The notes under the pieces: model-generated
The model's database searches: none
Told to the model about the DNA's origin: nothing
The model's input: only the letters and a program-made list of their open reading frames with translations
Position numbers and translations under genes: made by a program
Part shown: in pieces, positions 1 to 7,822 of the stretch
Position numbering within the stretch: the first letter of the stretch is position 1
Layout of the letters: each line of letters opens with the position of its first letter
Origin: Candidatus Zixiibacteriota bacterium
Lineage (GTDB): Bacteria > Zixibacteria > MSB-5A5 > GN15 > FEB-12
Reading direction: 5' to 3'
DNA: 9,443 nucleotides
NCBI GenBank assembly: GCA_023132995.1
Contig: JAGLXI010000205.1
Location: 1-9,443 of the forward strand

Positions 1-10
1 TGTTTTGGAC

Positions 11-38
11 TTGACTGCCGGTGTGCCGGTCGTAGCTT
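11..38 (+). promoter_or_regulatory. weak candidate promoter of the TPR-like gene
   Basis: TTGACT at 11-16 is followed after 16 bp by TAGCTT at 33-38. The -35 box matches the sigma-70 consensus well, but the -10 box is poor. The spacer contains the direct repeat CCGG-TGTG-CCGG. The window starts just upstream, so a better promoter or an upstream cotranscribed gene outside the window cannot be excluded. Confidence 0.25.
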
Positions 39-85
39 AGGATTGATTGTATCACCCGTAACTGCCCGACAGGAAAGGCGATGAT

Positions 86-1363
86 ATGAGATTATGGTTT
101 GCAAGAGTGGCTCTGATGCTGCTGTGTGTCCATCTCGGCAGCGTCGCAAGCGGATCAGCCTACACGGCTGACAGCTATTTCGAATATGTCAAATCCGTCT
201 ACAATCAGCACGAGAAAGAGCTGAGCGGGTTTCTTGCGACGGAACTCGAGACTTTCATGCGCCTGTTCCCGCAGGACGATCATGTCGCCGAGGCCTCTTA
301 TCTCCTGGCCCAGGTCTATCTCGAGAGAGGAAAAGAACACCAGGCGCTGGCGGCGTTTTTCAAGACGCTGTATCTCTATCCCGGCTCCGATATTCACCCT
401 TCGGCGGTTGAGGCGGCTCACGAGATCATTGCGAAAAACAGAGGTTATAAGGACAAGAAGGAAGAACTGGCCCGGATTATCGACGGCGACTTCGCGGGCG
501 GCACTTCGGCGGACAGGCATTATCGTTACGCGGCCTTTCTCTATGGTCTTGGTCAGTCAAAACTCTACGACTGGTCACTGATCGAGTTTGGCGATTTCGT
601 GACCAAGTTTAAGGACGATGCCCGAAACGAGGAAATCCAGATCTGGATCGCCGATACTTATGCGGCCAAGGGTGAGAACGAAGCGGCCGTCGCCTCCTAT
701 CTGAAATACGAACGGCTCCATCCCGGCAGCGACAAACTGCCCGGCGTCAAATACCACCGCGCCACGCTGCTGAGCGAAAAGATCAAGGATTTCGAGCGCG
801 CCACGGAAGTGCTGACGGACGTGGTGGACAATCACCCCGCAAGTGACCACGCCGCCGCCGCCATCTACGCTCGCGCCCGGATAAAGGCATCCAAATTCAA
901 GGATTACGACGGCGCTATTGCCGATTATCGCAGGCTGGTCACCGACAGACCGCAGCATGACAAGGCCGTTGAGGCCCTGCTTGCCGTTGCCGCCTTAAGC
1001 GCCGACAAATTGAAAGCTTACCGGACCGCCATCGGCGCTTACGAGGAAGTCGTCGACAACTACCCCGGCGACAATCGAGGCATTGAAGCACTGGAAGAAT
1101 CAGCCAAGATATATCTCAACAAGCTCAAGGACCCGCTGGCCGCGGCCGCGCAGTATGCAAGGATAGCCACCCAATTCCCAACCAGTGACGGGGCCGCCGG
1201 GGCATTGTTCAAGGCAGCCGAGATATGTGAGAAGAAACAGAAAGATTACGACAAAGCCGTCGAATATTACCAGCTGGTTACGACCATGTTCCCCGACTCC
1301 AAATTGGCCGGCAAGGCCCGGGAGAAGATTACCAGGATCGTGGAGAAAATGGACGAGGGATAA
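86..1363 (+). CDS. exported TPR-like solenoid protein with 38-residue repeats
   Basis: This 425-residue protein has an N-terminal signal peptide (hydrophobic core about residues 8-21, probable cleavage after the small residues near 24), so it should act in the periplasm or at the outer face of the membrane. The ATG at 86 is chosen because AGGAAAGG (71-78) lies 7 nt upstream. After a first helical part (about 30-135, with TPR-like hairpins around 65-100), residues 196-423 form six tandem helix-turn-helix units of exactly 38 residues. The turn proline recurs at 213, 251, 289, 327, 365 and 403, usually as hP.(S/D)D, and units 2-6 begin K-(D/A)-x. This resembles the TPR_6/BamD/YbgF class of periplasmic scaffolds, which bind partner proteins, but no diagnostic BamD lipobox or YbgF coiled coil is seen. 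No enzyme motif is present. The family-level call is safe; the specific role is unknown. It is convergent with the peptidase gene downstream. Confidence 0.85.
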   Translation: MRLWFARVALMLLCVHLGSVASGSAYTADSYFEYVKSVYNQHEKELSGFLATELETFMRLFPQDDHVAEASYLLAQVYLERGKEHQALAAFFKTLYLYPGSDIHPSAVEAAHEIIAKNRGYKDKKEELARIIDGDFAGGTSADRHYRYAAFLYGLGQSKLYDWSLIEFGDFVTKFKDDARNEEIQIWIADTYAAKGENEAAVASYLKYERLHPGSDKLPGVKYHRATLLSEKIKDFERATEVLTDVVDNHPASDHAAAAIYARARIKASKFKDYDGAIADYRRLVTDRPQHDKAVEALLAVAALSADKLKAYRTAIGAYEEVVDNYPGDNRGIEALEESAKIYLNKLKDPLAAAAQYARIATQFPTSDGAAGALFKAAEICEKKQKDYDKAVEYYQLVTTMFPDSKLAGKAREKITRIVEKMDEG

Positions 1364-1458
1364 GCCCGACGCGGCGAGGCTGCGTCGTCCGATTCAGCAG
1401 CGGTATCATCCGGCAAAAAGTATGATCTCCCATTTACCCGGCACTCCCCATATTAGAA

Positions 1459-1491
1459 TAAAGGCGGCAACCTGACCGGCTGCCGCCTTTA
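1459..1491. terminator. bidirectional Rho-independent terminator between convergent genes
   Basis: A perfect 11-bp inverted repeat (TAAAGGCGGCA at 1459-1469 and TGCCGCCTTTA at 1481-1491) encloses an 11-nt loop. It lies 95 bp after the stop of the solenoid gene and 24 bp after the stop of the leftward peptidase gene. On the - strand the stem runs into TTTATTCTAAT, a fair U-tract. On the + strand only CTTTA follows, so it should work best for the peptidase gene and less well for the solenoid gene. The rest of 1364-1514 shows no coding signal. Confidence 0.75.
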
Positions 1492-1514
1492 GAGTATCCG
1501 TGAAAACCTGCCGG

Positions 1515-3503
1515 TTACTTCATAAGATGCATCATCGTGAACACATAGTAACCGGCATAGTCGTTAATAAGCTGTGCCTTGAACGTGCTCCCATGCCCGG
1601 CCTCGATCTCTTCCAAATACCAGACCGGTTTATCCAGTTTGGAGAGTACGTAGGCGAAGCGCCTGGGATCGGACGGCGGCACCCGGGGATCGTTGTATCC
1701 GGCTGTAATCAGGATCGGCCGGGTGACAGCGTCGGCGTAGAAGATTGGCGAGAGCTTCCGGGTCAGATCGCTCCCGACGGGACCATACTCCTTTTCCCAC
1801 CCTTTGGCAAAAACCTGGCTGGAATTGCGGTTGGTGTGATCGACATCCGAAACACCCACTATCGACACCACGCAGGCCAGCTTGTCGGCGGCTTGAGACG
1901 CCAGCCAGTTGACAACATAACCACCGTAGGAAGCACCCCAGACGGCGATCTTATCCGGGCTTGACCAGCCTTCCTCAATCAGGTAGTCCAGGGCTCTTTC
2001 ACAGTCGATCAACGACGCAAACCTGCCCTCGAGATTGTCGGCTCTCTCGTAGGCCGGGCCATACCCGGTTGAACCACGAACATTAGGAAACATCACTACA
2101 AATCCCTTGCTCAGGGCAAAAGCGATATTACGCTGGAAGTAGGGGCGGCTCTGCCCCGGCGGACCACCATGGTAGTTGACGATGGCCGGGTTCGAGCCGT
2201 CTTTCTTCGCCCCCTTGGGAGTATACAGGAGCGCCGGAATCTCCCAACCATCCTCGGAGCGGTACCGAATCACTTCGACATCGATATCAGAGAAATCAAA
2301 GCCGAAAGTGGAGATCGTACCCAGTTGGCTGACCTCCGTGTCACCCGGACGGAACTGGAATGCGGTCGGCGACACCTTCGGTGATGAGAAACTGAACACG
2401 ACATCACCAACGTCGTTGGCCGAGAGTTCCCCGGCGACACCAATATCGGGCTGGGGGACATCGACCGGGTTACCATCCATGTCGAAAGCCGCCAGTTCGG
2501 AGTAGCCGTCGTTATTGAGGCCGATTACGGCAATACCCTTCTTCCTTATCAACAGGAAATCCTCGGTTTCCTTGCCCGGATCATGGAGAACCTTGAACTC
2601 CTTCGGCTTGGAGGGATCAAGCACGCAGAACTTCATAAACTCATCATCTTTTGACTTGGTGGATGTCAGTACCAGCAGCTGGCCATCCTGCCGGAAGGAC
2701 GCCCCCCAAATCAGCGTGATGTCCGACAGATCGGTTATTGCACCGGTGGCGATATCGAACATGGCCAGTTGGTTTTCCGAGAACGACTTCCATCGCACAA
2801 ACAGAAGCTTGCCCTCACGGTAGTCGGTCGGGTAATAGGCACCCTCTTCGAAATAGAGCGTGTCAAGCGTTTCGGTTGAGATTGTGTATCGGCCGATTCG
2901 CATCTCGGAACGGTCATCGATATATAAGTAGAACTGGTCTGCGTTGTCATCGTCAAAGATCACACCGGCAAAGCGTACCGAGCGACTTTCCAGTAGCGGT
3001 CGGAACTGCCCATCGCGAGTAAAGTACCAGATATCGTGCATCTCATCGCCAAACTTGTTGACACTGACTAGGGTGAAGTCACCCGATGGGTGGACGGAAT
3101 AGGAACTGATGGTGAACCCTTCGTCGGTCCAACTGTTGGGTGTCATCTGGTGTGGCCAGCCCATGGGACCATCCGTGTAGAATAGGGCCTGACTCTCTCC
3201 GGTAATTCTCATGAGGAAGTACAAGCGCCCGGTATTGTCGATCTGCGGGCTGCCAATGTAGTCAATCCCGAGCAGGAACGACAAGTCTTTCCTGACCGGC
3301 TCCCAATAATTCGACGCTTCCAGGTACTCTTTGGTAGCGGCGTTGTTGGTGTCGATGTAGGCCATGATCCGAGCCGTGTCGGTTGTAACCCACTGGTCAA
3401 TGTCCTCCAGAAGTTTGTTGATCGGCTCCGTATCCTGAGCTGGAGTAGCCGAACAGAGCGCGAGTACCGCCATCATGGCGACGAGTTCAGTCTTGAAGCT
3501 CAT
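1515..3503 (-). CDS. exported S9-family serine peptidase (prolyl oligopeptidase / dipeptidyl-peptidase type)
   Basis: This 662-residue enzyme cleaves peptides, classically after proline or at acylated or dipeptide N-termini in family S9; substrate preference is not readable here. An in-frame ATG at 3515 exists, but GGAGGA (3513-3508) overlaps it and sits 4 nt before the ATG at 3503, so 3503 is taken as the start. Residues 1-22 are a signal peptide (hydrophobic core, ending ATPA/Q). Residues about 60-400 carry short repeated beta-strand blades with D-x-x-G turns, as in the S9 beta-propeller. The alpha/beta-hydrolase domain fills about 405-662: oxyanion-side HGGPPGQ at 445-451, nucleophile Ser525 in GASYGG, Asp605 in AGYNDPRVP and His637 in EAGHGS. 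All three catalytic residues are present and the length is normal for the family. It has its own promoter region and a terminator, so it is probably monocistronic. It is likely periplasmic or secreted. Confidence 0.93.
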   Translation of the reverse strand: MSFKTELVAMMAVLALCSATPAQDTEPINKLLEDIDQWVTTDTARIMAYIDTNNAATKEYLEASNYWEPVRKDLSFLLGIDYIGSPQIDNTGRLYFLMRITGESQALFYTDGPMGWPHQMTPNSWTDEGFTISSYSVHPSGDFTLVSVNKFGDEMHDIWYFTRDGQFRPLLESRSVRFAGVIFDDDNADQFYLYIDDRSEMRIGRYTISTETLDTLYFEEGAYYPTDYREGKLLFVRWKSFSENQLAMFDIATGAITDLSDITLIWGASFRQDGQLLVLTSTKSKDDEFMKFCVLDPSKPKEFKVLHDPGKETEDFLLIRKKGIAVIGLNNDGYSELAAFDMDGNPVDVPQPDIGVAGELSANDVGDVVFSFSSPKVSPTAFQFRPGDTEVSQLGTISTFGFDFSDIDVEVIRYRSEDGWEIPALLYTPKGAKKDGSNPAIVNYHGGPPGQSRPYFQRNIAFALSKGFVVMFPNVRGSTGYGPAYERADNLEGRFASLIDCERALDYLIEEGWSSPDKIAVWGASYGGYVVNWLASQAADKLACVVSIVGVSDVDHTNRNSSQVFAKGWEKEYGPVGSDLTRKLSPIFYADAVTRPILITAGYNDPRVPPSDPRRFAYVLSKLDKPVWYLEEIEAGHGSTFKAQLINDYAGYYVFTMMHLMK

Positions 3504-3532
3504 TTGATCCTCCATGCGGTTAGTCGGTTTTA

Positions 3533-3552
3533 GTGAAAATATACATTCTCAC
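3533..3552. promoter_or_regulatory. operator-like inverted repeat overlapping the peptidase promoter
   Basis: GTGAAAATATACATTCTCAC is a 20-bp near-palindrome: GTGA and TCAC ends match perfectly and 8 of 10 base pairs are symmetric. It overlaps the proposed -10 and the promoter spacer. GTGA...TCAC arms are typical of dimeric helix-turn-helix regulators such as GntR or CRP/FNR families, but the 12-bp separation is wider than a CRP site (6 bp). The regulator is not identified. Confidence 0.4.
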
Positions 3553-3564
3553 TTTTGGCGACAA
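3536..3564 (-). promoter_or_regulatory. candidate sigma-70-type promoter of the S9 peptidase gene
   Basis: Reading the - strand, TTGTCG (3564-3559) is followed after exactly 17 bp by TATTTT (3541-3536). The expected transcript start is near 3529, leaving a leader of about 25 nt before the ATG at 3503. The -10 box lies inside the 20-bp inverted repeat at 3533-3552, which suggests repression or activation at this promoter. This is a sequence match only. Confidence 0.4.
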
Positions 3565-3644
3565 GCGATTTTATGGTAAACCGAGGTTTCCCATATGAGG
3601 GTTCAAGAAACACAATTCACGTCTTTCAGTATCTTGAATATGCA

Positions 3645-3700
3645 AAAGGCTCCTCGAATGGTCAAGAACTAACCCGTTTCCCTGAGTGAGCGGGTCCATG
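3645..3700. repeat. imperfect short repeat, copy 1
   Basis: This 56-bp segment aligns without gaps to 4487-4542 in the same orientation with 41 of 56 identical bases. The best conserved blocks are GTCAAGAA and CCCGTTTCCC, separated by 4-5 bp. It lies about 140 bp upstream of the S9 peptidase start, farther from the gene than the proposed promoter. It may be a dispersed intergenic repeat, a regulator-binding element, or the remains of a duplicated coding segment. Confidence 0.5.
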
Positions 3701-3802
3701 AACTTGAAAAAACGATGGCGTTCTTCTATTCTGCCGCTCTTAACGCCCCGCCAACCCCAGCGATGGGACGGTGATGAAGAGGTAGACGATCGGCATTGAG
3801 AT

Positions 3803-3855
3803 GTCAACCAGCCTGCTGTCTACAGAATGTGGATCGGTGGCCCTGGCTGGTTGAC
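3803..3855. repeat. perfect 11-bp inverted repeat with 31-nt spacer
   Basis: GTCAACCAGCC at 3803-3813 is the exact reverse complement of GGCTGGTTGAC at 3845-3855. The spacer contains a second small palindrome, CTGT-CT-ACAG (3816-3825). Neither strand shows a U-tract after the stem, so it is not a standard terminator, although it lies about 65 bp past the stop of the leftward small-protein gene and could stabilise that mRNA's 3' end. Confidence 0.5.
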
Positions 3856-3918
3856 CTCGGCTCTCACGGGATAGGAAAACGCATCACCGAATCCAAAGAG
3901 GTGGTTACGGCAAATGCT

Positions 3919-4416
3919 TCATGGGCATTCGAGCGTAGTCGAGCCACCGTGCATCGTAATGAGTATCCCCAGAAGTAGCCCGACAAGGCCCCCGGCAGCG
4001 GACAATATGAGCCTTCCGTATGCAGCCCCCAAATCATCGACGCCGCTGCCGCTTGTCACTGCTGTACCCACACCCAGCCCGATGGCAGTTCCAAGTGCCA
4101 TACCCAGAAGCGCATATCCGGCTTTGAAGCTCCGGTTTTCGTGATATCGAACAAGCTGCAATTCGTTCGCTTGGAAAGTGTATTGCACACTATCGAAGGC
4201 GGTGTGAACGAATGTGAGTGTCTGGTTGGCCAGGTCTATGGATGTTAATCGTCCATTAAACACTCTGTTCCGAATTGTGGCTATCGTTATCCGATTGTCC
4301 ACTCCCATTTGAGTTGAGAGATAGAAGAGGCATCCGGAATCAGTACTGTCAGCGGAGGCCTGAGCCGAACCGGCGGTCGCCAGTATGATACAGATCAGGA
4401 CCTGCTTCCACTTCAT
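3919..4416 (-). CDS. small exported protein with two C-terminal membrane segments, function unknown
   Basis: This 165-residue protein is not recognised as a named family. The frame stays open to 4488, but the ATG at 4416 is preferred: AGGGAG (4428-4423) lies 6 nt upstream, and it places a clear signal peptide at the N-terminus (K-W-K, hydrophobic 6-15, AQA near 18-20). Residues about 52-95 are a beta-rich segment of the form G-x-L-x-S-I-D...T-L-T-F followed by V-Q-Y-x-F...L-x-L-V. This pattern is seen in small envelope proteins that precede glycine-rich membrane hairpins. Residues about 99-122 and 134-155 are hydrophobic and full of small residues (GMALGTAIGLGVG; AGGLVGLLLG), giving a glycine-zipper-like membrane hairpin. 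Cys29 is not in a lipobox. The gene is divergent from uvrA and has its own promoter. An envelope or membrane-associated role is inferred; no enzymatic motif is visible. Confidence 0.7.
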   Translation of the reverse strand: MKWKQVLICIILATAGSAQASADSTDSGCLFYLSTQMGVDNRITIATIRNRVFNGRLTSIDLANQTLTFVHTAFDSVQYTFQANELQLVRYHENRSFKAGYALLGMALGTAIGLGVGTAVTSGSGVDDLGAAYGRLILSAAGGLVGLLLGILITMHGGSTTLECP

Positions 4417-4427
4417 CCTTTTCTCCC

Positions 4428-4451
4428 TGTCCAAATGTCCAAGTGTCAATT
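4428..4451. repeat. three tandem 8-bp units in the leader of the small-protein gene
   Basis: TGTCCAAA, TGTCCAAG and TGTCAATT follow each other directly on the + strand (4428-4435, 4436-4443, 4444-4451). They fill the space between the proposed -10 box and the ribosome-binding site of the leftward small-protein gene, overlapping the latter by one base. They could be a binding site for a regulator or simple slippage; nothing decides between these. Confidence 0.4.
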
Positions 4452-4453
4452 TC

Positions 4454-4482
4454 ATTATGAAGGCGCTGATACGGATGTGCAA
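4454..4482 (-). promoter_or_regulatory. candidate promoter of the small exported protein
   Basis: On the - strand TTGCAC (4482-4477) is followed after exactly 17 bp by CATAAT (4459-4454). The predicted start is near 4447, giving a leader of about 30 nt to the ATG at 4416, with the AGGGAG ribosome-binding site in the expected place. The second copy of the imperfect repeat begins just upstream of the -35 box. Confidence 0.45.
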
Positions 4483-4486
4483 GCAC

Positions 4487-4542
4487 AAAATCTCTTCGAT
4501 CTGTCAAGAATTTCCCCGTTTCCCCAAGTGACCAGTTCTATG
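4487..4542. repeat. imperfect short repeat, copy 2
   Basis: This segment is the partner of 3645-3700: same orientation, 842 bp apart, 41 of 56 bases identical without gaps. It lies in the divergent region between the small-protein gene and uvrA, directly upstream of the proposed -35 box of the former. In this copy GTCAAGAA and CCCGTTTCCC are again intact. Confidence 0.5.
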
Positions 4543-4641
4543 ATCACAATACAAGTAGTCTTTGCCGTCGCCAATTCTCCTGAAGCCCTCTTCCGGCTGC
4601 TATTTGCCTGCACAATGTGATATCGACCGCCGGAATGTTGT

Positions 4642-4669
4642 TTGCCACGACCGGTCTGTTGCTTATATT
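4642..4669 (+). promoter_or_regulatory. candidate uvrA promoter
   Basis: TTGCCA (4642-4647) and TATATT (4664-4669) are separated by 16 bp and end 27 bp before the uvrA ATG at 4697. Two self-complementary ACCGGT hexamers (4650-4655 and 4670-4675) flank the spacer and -10 box with 20 bp between their starts. No good LexA box of the CTGT-N8-ACAG type is visible, so SOS control is not supported from sequence alone. Confidence 0.4.
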
Positions 4670-4696
4670 ACCGGTTGCTCTTTTGCCGGAGATACA

Positions 4697-7558
<2,862 letters not shown>

Positions 7559-7765
7559 GTGAACTCCCCGGCACTGGTGAGTTCGACCTATGGCTCCAGC
7601 CTGGTCCCTTTCAGAAATACTTGAAAGCATACAGAAACGAGGGTAGCCCGTCTCAGTCCTGTTGCCGCAGGATTGTGAGGGACAGAATCGGCTCCCGCTC
7701 GGCCCACTACTGCCCACGCTGCCAGAGGTTCTGACAGTCGCTGCTGACCGACTGCCGTATACAAA
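7559..7765. other. intergenic stretch after uvrA
   Basis: No gene is supported here. A 6-bp inverted repeat GAACTC (7561-7566) / GAGTTC (7579-7584) follows the uvrA stop directly, but it has a 12-nt loop and no U-tract, so it is a poor terminator. The uvrA transcript may instead end at the strong hairpin at 7766-7793. Confidence 0.4.
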
Positions 7766-7793
7766 GAGAGCGGAGGAGATATCCTCCGCTCTC
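7766..7793 (-). terminator. strong hairpin terminator of the cysteine peptidase gene
   Basis: A perfect 12-bp inverted repeat, GAGAGCGGAGGA and TCCTCCGCTCTC, has a 4-nt loop. It lies 29 bp past the stop of the leftward peptidase gene. On the - strand the stem is followed by TTTGTAT, a short U-rich tail; on the + strand AAACTTG follows. It therefore mainly serves the - strand gene, though the stem may also slow rightward transcription coming from uvrA. Confidence 0.75.
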
Positions 7794-7822
7794 AAACTTG
7801 CGTACCGGATTGCTCAGCGCCG

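Larger units (their letters stand above)
3516..3918. other. gene-poor intergenic stretch with several cis elements
   Basis: No convincing gene is seen in these 403 bp: the open frames are short, lack a ribosome-binding site, or start with poor codons. From left to right it holds the probable peptidase promoter with an operator-like inverted repeat (3533-3564), a palindrome AAACC-GA-GGTTT at 3578-3589, one copy of a 56-bp imperfect repeat (3645-3700), and a perfect 11-bp inverted repeat with a 31-nt spacer (3803-3855). The leftward small-protein gene ends at 3919, and no U-tract terminator follows its stop. Confidence 0.6.

Noticed and set aside
1500..1964. 154-residue rightward open frame
   Set aside because: It lies wholly antisense to the C-terminal catalytic domain of the S9 peptidase, whose triad is intact.
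3571..3807. 78-residue leftward open frame in the intergenic region
   Set aside because: It starts with TTG, has no ribosome-binding site, has low-complexity composition, and runs through the imperfect repeat. No family is recognisable.
3928..3943. Palindromic TTCGA-GCGTAG-TCGAG as a dispersed repeat
   Set aside because: It occurs only once in the window and lies inside the 3' end of the small-protein CDS, so it cannot be called a repeat from this sequence alone.
4562..4696. N-terminal extension of uvrA from an upstream start
   Set aside because: The extra 45 residues have no similarity to the UvrA N-terminus, the stretch contains the likely promoter, and the ATG at 4697 has a well-placed GGAG.
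4640..4696. LexA (SOS) box upstream of uvrA
   Set aside because: A CTGT half-site occurs at about 4655-4658, but no properly spaced ACAG half-site follows.
7561..7584. Hairpin GAACTC/GAGTTC as the uvrA terminator
   Set aside because: Only 6 bp of stem, a 12-nt loop and no U-tract.
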